DNA from: Phytohabitans aurantiacus
GTDB lineage: Bacteria > Actinomycetota > Actinomycetes > Mycobacteriales > Micromonosporaceae
Direction of reading: 5' to 3'
DNA length: 64,000 bases
Assembly (NCBI RefSeq): GCF_027923225.1
Contig: NZ_BSDI01000011.1
Span: 124,001-188,000 of the forward strand
The notes under the pieces are model-generated. The model was not told where the DNA came from. It worked only from the letters and a program-made list of their open reading frames with translations, and searched no databases. This document shows positions 34,433 through 43,599 of this stretch, piece after piece. Position numbers and translations under genes: made by a program. Within the stretch, counting starts at the first letter, position 1; each line of letters begins with the position of its first letter.

Positions 34433-36004
34433 GTGACCTTTGGGGACTGGATCGCCTCCGACAGCTGGATGGACTACCGGCAGCAGCGAGCGCTGCGGGA
34501 ACTCGACGACGAGGTGGCGTCGCTCAATTCGACGATCTCGATCCAGTTCCAGGAGAGCAGCCGGCTGCGGTCCGAGCTGAGCAGCCTGCGCGGTTCCGTT
34601 GAGGAACGGCTCACCCGGCTGACGCGCGCGTTCGACGCGTTCGTGGAGCTGAGCGACCTGCGGATGATCCTCGCGCTCTTCACGCCGCCGGCCCTGGTGC
34701 GGCATCGCGCCCGCACGGTCATAGCCGCGTCGAGCGAGGGCACCGAGGCCGGCGCGGCGTCGTTCGAGGACGTTTCCGGGTACTGGCTGGCGCCCGCCAC
34801 GAAGGCGTTGGTGGCCCTGCTGCGCGGGGAGAGCGCCGGCGAGCACCTGGCACTGGCGCAGGAGCGCGACGAGGGGCGTACCGCGCTGCTGCTCGCCGTG
34901 GCGACCGCCGTGGCCGGACGCGCCGACCTCAGCACGTCCTGGTTGCCGCGTGCGCTGGGCACCCTGTCGCCTGGTTCCCCGATCAGTCGCGCCCAGCGAA
35001 CACTGTGGACGGAAGCGGCGGCGGGCACGTTCGGCCCAACCGGCCAGGATGTGTTGGCGGAGCGGCTCAAGGCGCTTGTCGACGGGCTGCCGCCGGAGCG
35101 CTCCCATCTCGTAGGTCAAGCCTGGCGGCAGCGCGTGGACGCCATCCAGGCCTTCGCGCCCAAGCTGCCGTCCACACTGGACCGCGTCCCTGACGCGGCG
35201 GACGCGCTCACAGCAGGCGTCCGCCTGGAGCGCCTACGCGACCTCTGCGCGACCGCGCCAGCCCCGGATGCGGCGGCCGGTGGGGATGGGCAGCAGGCAC
35301 TTGCCGAGGTGTTGCGGGCGCTCGTTGACGAGGGCAGTGCGGAGGAGGTCGCGCTGCTGCGCAGGGCAACCGAGCTGCGCGCCGTCCTCGAAGACCGCCC
35401 GGTCCCGGAGTCGTGGAACGCGCCGCTCTCGCCGCCGCTGGAGTTGCTGGAGGAAGACGCGTTCCGCGCCGACGGCTCGCCACTTGCCCGGCTCGCCCGC
35501 ACGGCAGGCGCCGGCTGGCTGTTGTCGGCCGGGGAACGGCTCGCGGAGGCGGCGGCGGTCGACCCACCGGCACAGGCCACCGCGACGATCGAGCGGGTCT
35601 CCGTCCGGGTCGGCGTCGACGGCGTAGACGAGACCGACCTGGCCAGCGCCCTACGGGTGGTCGAGACCCGGTACCCGGACGAGCGGGTCCCGACGAGGGC
35701 GACCATCGCGACGCTCGTGGCGGGCGGACTGCTGTGCCTCGCGGTGATCGGCTGGCCGCACGTGCTGGCCGTCCTGAGTGTCCTCACTGGACTCGTCGTC
35801 GTGGGTGTCGGAGCCAAGCGCTGGCACCGGGAGTCGCAGAACCGCGCGCACCGTCGCGCCACGCGCGCCACCGCATTGAACGCCGTGCGTCACCGGGCCG
35901 ACCAGGCCGTCGCCGACCTGGGCACCCTGCGCGACTCCCTAACGGCGGCCGGCCACCGCGCCACCGACAACCTGGCGACCCTCCGAAGCACCCTCACTTC
36001 GTGA
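34433..36004 (+). CDS. Coiled-coil protein with C-terminal membrane hairpin, unknown function
   Basis: 523 residues. Residues about 18-65 have a heptad pattern (ELDDEVASLNSTISIQFQES, LRSELSSLRGSVEERLTRL), i.e. a coiled coil. The long middle is Ala/Leu-rich helical. Near residue 430 two adjacent hydrophobic segments (IATLVAGGLLCLAVIGWPHV and LAVLSVLTGLVVVGVG) form a membrane hairpin, followed by a basic helical tail. I recognise no family. GTG start follows the ROK gene by 22 bases, possibly same transcript. Its 3' end is marked by a long inverted repeat. Confidence 0.7.
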   Translation: MTFGDWIASDSWMDYRQQRALRELDDEVASLNSTISIQFQESSRLRSELSSLRGSVEERLTRLTRAFDAFVELSDLRMILALFTPPALVRHRARTVIAASSEGTEAGAASFEDVSGYWLAPATKALVALLRGESAGEHLALAQERDEGRTALLLAVATAVAGRADLSTSWLPRALGTLSPGSPISRAQRTLWTEAAAGTFGPTGQDVLAERLKALVDGLPPERSHLVGQAWRQRVDAIQAFAPKLPSTLDRVPDAADALTAGVRLERLRDLCATAPAPDAAAGGDGQQALAEVLRALVDEGSAEEVALLRRATELRAVLEDRPVPESWNAPLSPPLELLEEDAFRADGSPLARLARTAGAGWLLSAGERLAEAAAVDPPAQATATIERVSVRVGVDGVDETDLASALRVVETRYPDERVPTRATIATLVAGGLLCLAVIGWPHVLAVLSVLTGLVVVGVGAKRWHRESQNRAHRRATRATALNAVRHRADQAVADLGTLRDSLTAAGHRATDNLATLRSTLTS

Positions 36005-36009
36005 GCGCA

Positions 36010-36063
36010 GTGATCAGGGCGTCCCTGAAGTCGTTAGAGCGACTTGAGGGACGCCCTGATCAC
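36010..36063. terminator. Bidirectional terminator-like inverted repeat
   Basis: 24-base arms (36010-36033 and 36040-36063) pair with one mismatch around the loop TTAGAG. The left arm begins GTGATCAGGGCGTCCC and the right arm ends GGGACGCCCTGATCAC. It separates the convergent coiled-coil and GCS2 genes, and the leftward gene's stop is inside its right arm. It has the same build as the one at 27493. Confidence 0.8.
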
Positions 36064-37406
36064 GGGGATGGGGGGATGCGGTGGGCGGCTACGAGGGCGT
36101 CGGGGCGCTCGCGGAAGGGGCCCGCCCAGTCACTCAGGTACCGCTCGGCGAACGTGACGCCGCTGCGCACCACGCCGTCGAGCGGGTCGAGCAGGTCCGG
36201 CCCGTCCGGGGAGTCGATGCCGGCGTCGACCCGCGCCCGCAGACCCTGCCGCGCCAAGCCGAGCAGCGCCTCCACCAGCGCGCCCACCGAGTGGCGGCCG
36301 GCGAGCGCGTCGAGGCCCTTGGCGGCCACGTCGCTGGTGGCGCGAGCCAGGTCTGCGGCGGTGAGGTCGCTGAGCAGCGCCAGCGCGGCCCGGCGAGACG
36401 GTGCGTGGTACGCCAGGCCGACCACGAACGCCGGCCCCGCCGCGAACGCGGACCAGCCCAGCCCGTCAAAGGCGCGCATCTCCAGCGTGTTGCGGGCGCG
36501 CACGTGCGGCCAGACCTGGCACAGGTGCGCCCGCCAGTCGCCGAAGGCAGGTCGCGTGCCGTCGCCGAAGCCGTCGCGCATCAGTTCGGCGAACGTCCGG
36601 TCGGGTGCGGCGGTGTACCCGCCGTGCGTGTGGCGGTAGATCATCGGCAGGTCGAGCGCCCAGCGGAGTACATCCTCTGTGGACACGTCAGGGGCGGTCG
36701 CGAAGCCGAGCACCCCGCACCGGGCCGGATCCACGCGCTCCCACATGCGCATGCGGTGCGAGAGCACTCCCGCCGGCTGGCCGTCGTCGAGAGGTGAGTT
36801 GACGAACAGGGCGGCCGCGATGGGCGCGACCTTCGCCAGCAACCGCAGCTTCTCGCGGAAGTCGACCGGTGACAGGAAGTCCACTGTGGTCTGCGTCGAC
36901 AGGGTGAGCCCCATGACCCGCTCGGCGTAGGAGGCGGGCGGGCCGAGCCGGCGAAAATAGTCGCGCATGATGCCGATCCGGGGCTTCGGCGCCCACGGGA
37001 TGCCCTCGGGAGGCGGGAAGGGCAGCAGCGCCCCGAGCAGGATCGACAGCCCGAGCCGGCGAGCGACGGACGAGACCGCGAGCATGTCGCGGCGGGCCGC
37101 TCCTACCAGGTCGGTCAGCGAACGGTACGGGGCCGACGAGTACTCGATAGCGCCGCCCAATTCCAGCGACACCTGCGCGCCACCGGGCAGCTCGACGCCG
37201 ACCAGCGCGCCGGCTTCGTCCATCGGGGTGCCGCCGAGTTCCTGGCGGAGGGCGTCGAGGAAGCCGTGCGCGCGGTGGTACCCGACGTTGTGACCCGTAC
37301 GCGGGTCGACCAGGCCGCACTCCAACTCGATGCCGATGCGCTCCTCGCGGGCGGGGGTGAAGAGGGTGGCGAGGTCGGTGAGGGTCAGCTCGGGCTCGTC
37401 ACGCAT
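36060..37406 (-). CDS. Glutamate-cysteine ligase family 2 (GCS2, EgtA-like)
   Basis: 448 residues. RIGIELECGLVDPRTGHNVGY (Mg/ATP Glu cluster), GGAQVSLELGGAIEYSSAPY, GLTLSTQTTVDFLSPVDFREK (T-x-Q-x-x-x-D motif), FVNSPLDDGQP and RNTLEMRAFDGLGW are GCS2 hallmarks. Actinobacterial members include EgtA, which makes gamma-glutamylcysteine for ergothioneine; no other egt gene is in the window, so that role is not assured. The start is ATG before RDEPELTL; an upstream extension of 27 residues is Pro/Ser-rich and unlikely. Confidence 0.82.
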   Translation of the reverse strand: MRDEPELTLTDLATLFTPAREERIGIELECGLVDPRTGHNVGYHRAHGFLDALRQELGGTPMDEAGALVGVELPGGAQVSLELGGAIEYSSAPYRSLTDLVGAARRDMLAVSSVARRLGLSILLGALLPFPPPEGIPWAPKPRIGIMRDYFRRLGPPASYAERVMGLTLSTQTTVDFLSPVDFREKLRLLAKVAPIAAALFVNSPLDDGQPAGVLSHRMRMWERVDPARCGVLGFATAPDVSTEDVLRWALDLPMIYRHTHGGYTAAPDRTFAELMRDGFGDGTRPAFGDWRAHLCQVWPHVRARNTLEMRAFDGLGWSAFAAGPAFVVGLAYHAPSRRAALALLSDLTAADLARATSDVAAKGLDALAGRHSVGALVEALLGLARQGLRARVDAGIDSPDGPDLLDPLDGVVRSGVTFAERYLSDWAGPFRERPDALVAAHRIPPSP

Positions 37407-37446
37407 AGCAACGACCTGACCACACTCCGGCACTCCACCGCAAGAG

Positions 37447-38352
37447 TCAGAGTCGGGTCGGGTCGGTGTTGGCGCCGCAGAGGACAAGTGCGACCCGCTC
37501 GCCCGTCGCGGGCGTGTAGGCGCGCGTCAGGAGGGCGGCGTAGGCGGCGGCGGTGCCGTGTTCGACGAGGACGCGGTACCGGTCCCACAGGGCGCGCCTC
37601 GCGGCCACGATGTCGTCGTCACTGACCAGCAAAGAGTGCACACCGGTGCGGACGGCCACCTCGTACGCGATCGTGCCCACGCGCCGGGCACCGAGCGAGT
37701 CGGCGGCCACCCCGGAGACTTCCACGTCGGCCGGGGCGCCCGCCGCGAGCGCGGAGTGCAGCGTCGGGCACGTCTCGGGCTCGACGGCGACCACCCGGGC
37801 GCTCCCCTCGAGCGCGGCCGCTACGCCGGCCATCAGGCCGCCGCCACCGACCGCGATCAAGACGGTGTCCACATCGGGCACCTGTTCGAGCAGCTCCAGC
37901 CCGAGCGTGCCCTGGCCGGCGCACACGTCGATCTGGTCGTAAGCGTGACAGAACAGGGCGCCATTGTCGGCGGCGCGCTTGGTGGCAGCCTCGTACGCCT
38001 CGGCGTACTCGTTGCCGTGCTGGACGACGGTGGCTCCGCGGCGGTGCAGCGCCTCGATCTTGACCGGTGGCGTGGTGACCGGCACGAACACCTCGGCCGG
38101 CAGGCCGAGCGTCTGCGCGGCGTAGGCGACGGCGCCGCCCGCGTTGCCGCCGGACGCCGCGATCACGCCAGCTGCGGGCACGTCGCCGGCGAGGATGCGG
38201 TTGAACATGCCGCGTGCCTTGAACGAGCCGCTGTGCTGCAGGAACTCCAGCTTCAGCCAGAGCGCGCCGGGCTCCGCCTCGACCACGGGCGTGCGCCGGA
38301 TATAACCGGCGACGCGGGCGGCCGCCGCGACGGCGTCATCACGTGTGATCAC
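37447..38352 (-). CDS. Threonine/serine dehydratase-like PLP enzyme
   Basis: 301 residues of fold-type II PLP enzymes. SGSFKARGMFNRI has the Schiff-base Lys45; ASGGNAGGAVAYAA is the substrate loop; IAVGGGGLMAGVAAAL is the phosphate loop. The length and lack of an ACT domain fit catabolic threonine/serine dehydratases. GTG start overlaps the MFS gene stop (GTGA on the minus strand), so the two are coupled. Confidence 0.85.
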   Translation of the reverse strand: MITRDDAVAAAARVAGYIRRTPVVEAEPGALWLKLEFLQHSGSFKARGMFNRILAGDVPAAGVIAASGGNAGGAVAYAAQTLGLPAEVFVPVTTPPVKIEALHRRGATVVQHGNEYAEAYEAATKRAADNGALFCHAYDQIDVCAGQGTLGLELLEQVPDVDTVLIAVGGGGLMAGVAAALEGSARVVAVEPETCPTLHSALAAGAPADVEVSGVAADSLGARRVGTIAYEVAVRTGVHSLLVSDDDIVAARRALWDRYRVLVEHGTAAAYAALLTRAYTPATGERVALVLCGANTDPTRL

Positions 38353-39665
38353 GACTGCGACGCTATCGCGGAAGCCGAAGCGGGCGCGGAAGCCGGAGCA
38401 GAACCGGGCGCGGGAGCAGGAGCGAGCGGGGGCCGGCGCAGCATCAGGGACAGTACGGACCCCCCGATCGCGAGGGCGCCCGCGATGTACCAGGCCATCG
38501 CGTACGTGCCGAGCTGGTCGCGAACCAGGCCCGCGCCGGTCGCCGCCAGCGCGGCACCCACCTGGTGCGACGCGAACACCCAGCCGAAGACCACCGGGCC
38601 GTCGGCGCCGAAGTACTCGCGGCAGAGGGCCACGGTCGGCGGGACGGTGGCCACCCAGTCGAGGCCGTAGAAGATCACGAACACCAGCATGCTCGGCTGG
38701 GCGGTCGCCGCGAACAGGCTGGGCAGTACCAGCAGGGACAGGCCGCGCAGGGCGTAGTAGGCGCCGAGCAGTACCCGGCTGTCGACCCGGTCGGTGAGCC
38801 AGCCGGACGCGATCGTGCCGGCGATGTCGAAGAGCCCGACCAGCGCGAGCAGGCTCGCCGCCGTGGTCTCGTTCATGCCGTGGTCGTGCGCGGCCGGGAT
38901 GAAGTGGGTGCCGACCAGGCCGTTGGTGGTGGCGCCACAGATCGCGAAGCCGCCGGCGAGCAGCCAGAAGGCGCGAGTGCGGGCGGCCGCGCGGAGCGCG
39001 CCGAGGGCGCGCCGGGCCGCTCCTCGCCCGTCCGCCGGCGGCGCGGGCTCATCTGAAAACGCGCCGTAGGCGGTCACCCCGACGTCCGCCGGGTGGTCGC
39101 GCAGCCAGAACAGCACGGGTACGACGACGGCCAGTGCCGCCAGGGAGACGATCAATGCCGCGGTACGCCATCCGCGCGCCTCTACCACCGACGCCAGCAG
39201 CGGCAGGAACACGAGCTGGCCCGCCGCCCCGCCCGCGGTCAGCACTCCGGTGACCAGGCCGCGCCGGCGCACGAACCAGCGGCCCGTCACGGTCGCCACG
39301 AAGGCCAGCGCCATCGAGCCGGTGCCGAGGCCGACGAGGACGCCCCAGCAGAGGATGAGCTGCCAGCTCGCCGTCATGAACACGGTCAGCCCGCTGCCCG
39401 CCGCGACCAGCAGGAGGGCGGCGCAGACGACCCGCCGCATGCCGAACCGGTCCATGAGCGCCGCCGCGAACGGGGCGGTGAGGCCGAAGAGGAGGAGGTT
39501 GACGGAGACGGCGGCGGAGATCGTGGCCAGCGGCCAGTGGAACTCGGCGTGCAGCGGATGCAGGAACACCGACGGGGTGGCCCGGAAGCCAGCGGCGCCG
39601 ACCAGCGCGGCGAAGGCCACGACGGCGACGATCCAGGCCGGATGGAGGCGGCGGTCTTGGTTCAC
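38349..39665 (-). CDS. MFS transporter
   Basis: About 438 residues with twelve hydrophobic segments and the family loop DRFGMRR after helix 2 (about residue 75). GGAAGQLVFLPLLASVVEARGWR (helices 5-6 region) and GWLTDRVDSR (loop 8-9) resemble oxalate/formate-type and monocarboxylate MFS proteins. The start is uncertain: GTG 39665 (NQDRRLHPAW) is preferred over a longer frame from 39710. Coupled to the threonine dehydratase-like gene and divergent from a GlxA-type regulator, which suggests amino-acid uptake or export with catabolism. Confidence 0.83.
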   Translation of the reverse strand: MNQDRRLHPAWIVAVVAFAALVGAAGFRATPSVFLHPLHAEFHWPLATISAAVSVNLLLFGLTAPFAAALMDRFGMRRVVCAALLLVAAGSGLTVFMTASWQLILCWGVLVGLGTGSMALAFVATVTGRWFVRRRGLVTGVLTAGGAAGQLVFLPLLASVVEARGWRTAALIVSLAALAVVVPVLFWLRDHPADVGVTAYGAFSDEPAPPADGRGAARRALGALRAAARTRAFWLLAGGFAICGATTNGLVGTHFIPAAHDHGMNETTAASLLALVGLFDIAGTIASGWLTDRVDSRVLLGAYYALRGLSLLVLPSLFAATAQPSMLVFVIFYGLDWVATVPPTVALCREYFGADGPVVFGWVFASHQVGAALAATGAGLVRDQLGTYAMAWYIAGALAIGGSVLSLMLRRPPLAPAPAPGSAPASAPASASAIASQS

Positions 39666-39736
39666 TGGAACCAGTGTTCGGGTCGTGATCCGCCCTGACG
39701 AGTGGCCCACAAGCCATCATGCGCAAGAATTGGGCC

Positions 39737-40708
39737 ATGGCCCGCCATCAGATCGCCGTCCTGGCCCTCGACCATGTCGTGGCGCTCGACCTCGGCACGC
39801 CGGCCCAGGTCTTCGGCGCCGCGCGAGACGCGTCGGGCGCCCCGCGATACAAGATCCGCACGTGTACGCCCACCGGCGGGCCGGTGCGCAGCGTGGCCGG
39901 GTTCCAGGTGCTGCCCGACCACGGGTTGGAGATCATCGAAGAGGCGCAGACCGTGGTCGTACCCGGCATCCACGGCGGCCCGCCGATGACCGACGGCACG
40001 ATCGACCCGGCCGTGTCGCGGGCGCTCCGTGCCGCTCACGCCCGCAGCGCCCGCATCGTGTCCATCTGTACCGGTGCGTTCGCGCTGGCCGCGGCGGGCC
40101 TGCTCGACGATCGCCCGGCGACCACTCACTGGTACCACGCGGAGCGCTTCCGCGACCTGTACCCGAACGTCAAGCTGGACCCCGACGTGCTCTTCGTCGA
40201 CGACGGCGAGGTGCTGACCTCGGCCGGTGTCGCCGCGGGCCTCGACCTGTGCCTGCACATCATCCGCGCCGACCACGGCGCGGAGATCGCCAACCGCGCG
40301 GCCCGGCGCTGCGTGGTGCCGCCCTGGCGCGACGGCGGCCAGGCGCAGTACATCGAGCGTCCGGTGCCCGTCGCCGGCGCGGCCGGCACGGCGCCGACGC
40401 GGGCGTGGGCGCTGGACCGGCTCGGCGACCCGCTGACGCTGGCCGCGATGGCGGGGCACGCCCGGATGAGCGTGCGCACGTTTACCCGGCGGTTTCGCGA
40501 GGAGACCGGCGTGAGCCCGGCGCGCTGGCTGCTGGGCCACCGCACCGAGCGCGCCCGTACCTTGCTGGAGACGACCGACCTGCCCGTGGACCAGGTCGCG
40601 CGGCGGGCAGGCTTCGGCACGCCGGCCGCGCTGCGCGCCCAGTTCCAGGCGTCGCTAGGCGTATCGCCGGCGGCCTACCGCCGCACCTTCCGCGCTCCTA
40701 CCCCTTGA
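39737..40708 (+). CDS. GlxA family (DJ-1/PfpI plus AraC HTH) transcriptional regulator
   Basis: About 323 residues. The N-terminal DJ-1/PfpI-like domain runs from IAVLALDHVVALDLGTPAQV to LDLCLHIIRADHG, with the nucleophile-elbow region VSICTGAFALAAAGLLD. The C-terminal AraC domain has TLAAMAGHARMSVRTFTRRF (first HTH) and VDQVARRAGFGTPAALRAQF (second HTH). Divergent from the MFS/threonine dehydratase pair, its likely target. ATG 39737 chosen; ATG 39719 is in frame. Confidence 0.88.
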   Translation: MARHQIAVLALDHVVALDLGTPAQVFGAARDASGAPRYKIRTCTPTGGPVRSVAGFQVLPDHGLEIIEEAQTVVVPGIHGGPPMTDGTIDPAVSRALRAAHARSARIVSICTGAFALAAAGLLDDRPATTHWYHAERFRDLYPNVKLDPDVLFVDDGEVLTSAGVAAGLDLCLHIIRADHGAEIANRAARRCVVPPWRDGGQAQYIERPVPVAGAAGTAPTRAWALDRLGDPLTLAAMAGHARMSVRTFTRRFREETGVSPARWLLGHRTERARTLLETTDLPVDQVARRAGFGTPAALRAQFQASLGVSPAAYRRTFRAPTP

Positions 40709-41366
40709 CCAGACCGCGGGTGTCCACCGGAGTGGGGGTCAGTAGGGCTCGGGTGTCCTCTATCGCCCCGTCCAGCAGGGTGTGGAGCATGCGATCGGGG
40801 TCGTCCACGCACGCCTTCGCGATGCCCTCGACCGCGTACTCGACGGTCATGGGTGCGCTGCGGCGGCGGAAGGACTCCGGGGAGATGGCTATGCCCTCGG
40901 CGAAGCGGCGGGCCCAGCGGGCGGCGTGCGGTGCCCGGGCCAGCGCGTCGCGCGTGGTCTGCTCCAACTGGCTGGGCGAGCGGCCGTCGAGCTCGGCGAG
41001 GATGCGGTCGCATGCCAGCACCGACACGGCGAGCACGTTCTGCCGTTCGGCGCCGACGACGGGCAGTGCCGTCGTGGCGGCCCGTTGCGCGATGCGGGCG
41101 TCGACGTGCAGGTCGTCGCCGGTCAGCCCGATCACGGACGGAACCAGGGTGGCCAGCCGCTGGCGGCCGGCATCGGTCGTGTAGTCGTTGACCAGCCGCG
41201 CGAGGCCGGCCAGCAGCGGGTGCGTGCAGGCCGGGTGGTCGTTCCACGGCTCGCCGGCCAGGAACGACGCCAGCTCCATGAAGCAGGCGCCCTTGCGCGG
41301 ATTGCGGTGCTTGCCCCGAGACAGGACCGGCACCACGTCGGGGAGACGGATCTCGGCGGTCCACAT
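40698..41366 (-). CDS. Conserved hypothetical protein, 222 residues
   Basis: Mostly helical protein beginning MWTAEIRLPDVVPVLSRGKH and GACFMELASFLAGEPWNDHP (a conserved-looking N-terminus of similar actinobacterial proteins). Later come LVNDYTTDAGRQRLATLVPSV and RWARRFAEGIAISPESFRRR. No catalytic motif or membrane segment is visible, and I cannot name a family. ATG 41366 is chosen over an upstream ATG because MWTAEIRLPD looks like the conserved start. It is divergent from the molybdopterin oxidoreductase across a 14-bp palindrome. Confidence 0.7.
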   Translation of the reverse strand: MWTAEIRLPDVVPVLSRGKHRNPRKGACFMELASFLAGEPWNDHPACTHPLLAGLARLVNDYTTDAGRQRLATLVPSVIGLTGDDLHVDARIAQRAATTALPVVGAERQNVLAVSVLACDRILAELDGRSPSQLEQTTRDALARAPHAARWARRFAEGIAISPESFRRRSAPMTVEYAVEGIAKACVDDPDRMLHTLLDGAIEDTRALLTPTPVDTRGLVKG

Positions 41367-41411
41367 ACCCTCAGTGTGCCCCTTCACCGTCTCCCTGGCA
41401 TCCCTTCCGTT

Positions 41412-41425
41412 CTACCGATCGGTAG
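41412..41425. promoter_or_regulatory. TetR-type operator candidate
   Basis: CTACCGATCGGTAG is a perfect 14-bp palindrome with the ACCGATCGGT core common to TetR-family operators. It ends 14 bases before the molybdopterin oxidoreductase ATG and 46 bases from the divergent gene's start. No tetR gene is in the neighbourhood, so the regulator would act in trans. Confidence 0.6.
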
Positions 41426-41439
41426 GGGAGTATCGGGCG

Positions 41440-43575
41440 ATGGGAGCGGTCCGGACCGTCCACGGCGCCTGCAACCTCTGTGAAGCCATTTGCGGGCTGC
41501 GTTTCGAGATTCGTGATGGGCACATCACGTCGATCACCGGTGACCCCGACGATCCATTGTCGCGCGGGCACATCTGCCCCAAAGCGGTCGCGCTCACCGA
41601 CCTTCAGGGCGACCCTGACCGGCTGCGCCACCCGGTGCGCCGCACGGCCGACGGCTGGCGCGAGATCACCTGGAAAGAGGCGTATGACCTGGTGGTCGAC
41701 AAGCTCGTCGAAGTACGCGAGCGGCACGGCACCAACGCGGTCGCCGTGTACCTGGGCAACCCCAGCGTGCACAACTACGGCATCCTCACGCACGGCCGGC
41801 ACTTCCTCGGCCTGCTGCGCACCCGCAACCGGTACGCCGCCACCTCGGTCGACCAGTTGCCGCACCAGCTCGTCGCGTACTGGATGTACGGGCACCAGCT
41901 GCTGCTGCCGATCCCCGACATCGACCGCACCAACTACTTCCTCGTCTTCGGCGCCAACCCGCTGGCCTCCAACGGCAGCCTCATGACCGTGCCGGACGTC
42001 CGGCGCCGGCTGGCCGACCTGAAGGCACGGGGCGGCAAGGTCGTCGTCTTCGACCCGCGGCGCACCGAGACGGCGACGCTGGCCGACGAGCACCACTTCA
42101 TCCGGCCGGGCACCGACGCGGCGCTGCTGCTCGCGCTGGTACGCCTGGTGTTGAAGGAGGACCGCGCCAAGGAGTACGTCGAGGGGCTCGACGAGGTGCG
42201 CGAGGCGGTCGCCGAGTTCACGCCCGAGCGCGCCGCGGAGGTCACCGGCGTGCCCGCCGAGGCGATCGAACGGATCGCCGCCGAGTTCGCCGCCGCCGAC
42301 GGTGCGGCCTGCTACGGCCGGATCGGTGTGTCGGTACAGCGCTTCGGCGCCCTGTGCCAGTGGGCGATCCAGCTTCTCAACGTGGCCACCGGCAACCTCG
42401 ACAAGCCCGGCGGCACGCTGTTTACGAAGCCCGCCGTCGACCTGATCGGCCGCGGCCTCGTCGGGCGGGGCCACTACGACAAGTTCCGCAGCCGGGTGCG
42501 GGGGCTACCCGAGTTCGCCGGGGAACTGCCCGTGGCGGCGCTCGCCGAGGAGATGCTGACCCCGGGCGACGGCCAGATCCGGGCCCTCGTCACGGTGGCC
42601 GGCAACCCGGCACTGTCCACACCGAACGGTGCGCAGCTCGACCGGGCCCTGGGGCAGCTCGACTTCATGGTGTCGGTGGACTTCTACGTCAACGAGACCA
42701 CCCGGCACGCCGACGTGATCCTGCCGCCCACCACCGCGCTCGAACACGACCACTACGACCTGATTTTCCACACGTTCGCGGTGCGCAACACGGCACGGTA
42801 CTCGCCGCCGGTGCTGCCGAAGCCGCCCGGCTCGAAGGACGACTGGGAGATCTTCACCGAGCTGGCGCGGCGGTACCGCAAGCGAATCGGCGCCAAGATG
42901 ACGCTCGCGCGGCGCCTCCAGATGCGGGCGCGACCGCACCAGCTCGTCGCTCTCCTGCTGCGACTCGGCCCGTACAAGGTGAAGCTGCGCACGCTGCGGC
43001 ACCGACCGTCCGGTGTGGACCTCGGCCCGCTGCGGCCCAGCCTGCCCGGTGGGCTGCGCACCAAGGACAAGCGGGTGCACGCGGCACCGCCCGAGCTGGT
43101 CGCGGCGCTGCGCGAGGCCACCGAAGAGCTGTTGGCACCGCCCGCACCCGGCGAGCTGCGCCTGATAGGCCGCCGGCACCTGCGCAGCAACAACTCGTGG
43201 ATGCACAATTACCCCCGGCTCGTGAAGGGCCGCGCCCGCCACCACCTGCTCATGCACCCCGACGACCTGGCCGCTCGCGGGCTGGCCGACGGGCAGCGGG
43301 TGCGCGTGACGTCGCGGGTCGGCGAGGTGGAGGTCGAGGTCGCCGCCACCGACGACGTCATGCCCGGCGTGGTGAGCCTGCCGCACGGCTGGGGCCACCG
43401 GCACCCCGACGTACGGCTCACGGTGGCCAGTCGCACGCCCGGCGTGAGCGTCAACGACCTCACCGACGACGCGTACCTCGACGGGCTGTCCGGCAACGCC
43501 GCGTTCAACGGCGTACGGGTGACGGTGGCGGCCGCGCCGTCACACGCCACGTCACACGGTGGGGAGGTTGGCTGA
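41440..43575 (+). CDS. Molybdopterin oxidoreductase (formate dehydrogenase/nitrate reductase-like)
   Basis: 711 residues of the DMSO-reductase family. CNLCEAIC (Cys11, 14, 18) and GHICPKA (Cys46) bind a 4Fe-4S cluster. The molybdenum domains include FLVFGANPLASNGSLM, KVVVFDPRRTETATLADEHH, RPGTDAALLLALVRL, NPALSTPNG and MHPDDLAARGLADGQ RVRV-type C-terminal molydop-binding strands. No Tat signal, so cytoplasmic. The residue ligating Mo is not obvious. Electron partners are not adjacent. GGGGAG precedes the ATG by ten bases. Substrate unknown; formate dehydrogenase or an assimilatory reductase are possible. Confidence 0.85.
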   Translation: MGAVRTVHGACNLCEAICGLRFEIRDGHITSITGDPDDPLSRGHICPKAVALTDLQGDPDRLRHPVRRTADGWREITWKEAYDLVVDKLVEVRERHGTNAVAVYLGNPSVHNYGILTHGRHFLGLLRTRNRYAATSVDQLPHQLVAYWMYGHQLLLPIPDIDRTNYFLVFGANPLASNGSLMTVPDVRRRLADLKARGGKVVVFDPRRTETATLADEHHFIRPGTDAALLLALVRLVLKEDRAKEYVEGLDEVREAVAEFTPERAAEVTGVPAEAIERIAAEFAAADGAACYGRIGVSVQRFGALCQWAIQLLNVATGNLDKPGGTLFTKPAVDLIGRGLVGRGHYDKFRSRVRGLPEFAGELPVAALAEEMLTPGDGQIRALVTVAGNPALSTPNGAQLDRALGQLDFMVSVDFYVNETTRHADVILPPTTALEHDHYDLIFHTFAVRNTARYSPPVLPKPPGSKDDWEIFTELARRYRKRIGAKMTLARRLQMRARPHQLVALLLRLGPYKVKLRTLRHRPSGVDLGPLRPSLPGGLRTKDKRVHAAPPELVAALREATEELLAPPAPGELRLIGRRHLRSNNSWMHNYPRLVKGRARHHLLMHPDDLAARGLADGQRVRVTSRVGEVEVEVAATDDVMPGVVSLPHGWGHRHPDVRLTVASRTPGVSVNDLTDDAYLDGLSGNAAFNGVRVTVAAAPSHATSHGGEVG

Positions 43576-43599
43576 GCCCGTTCCATGAGGAGGGGGCAT

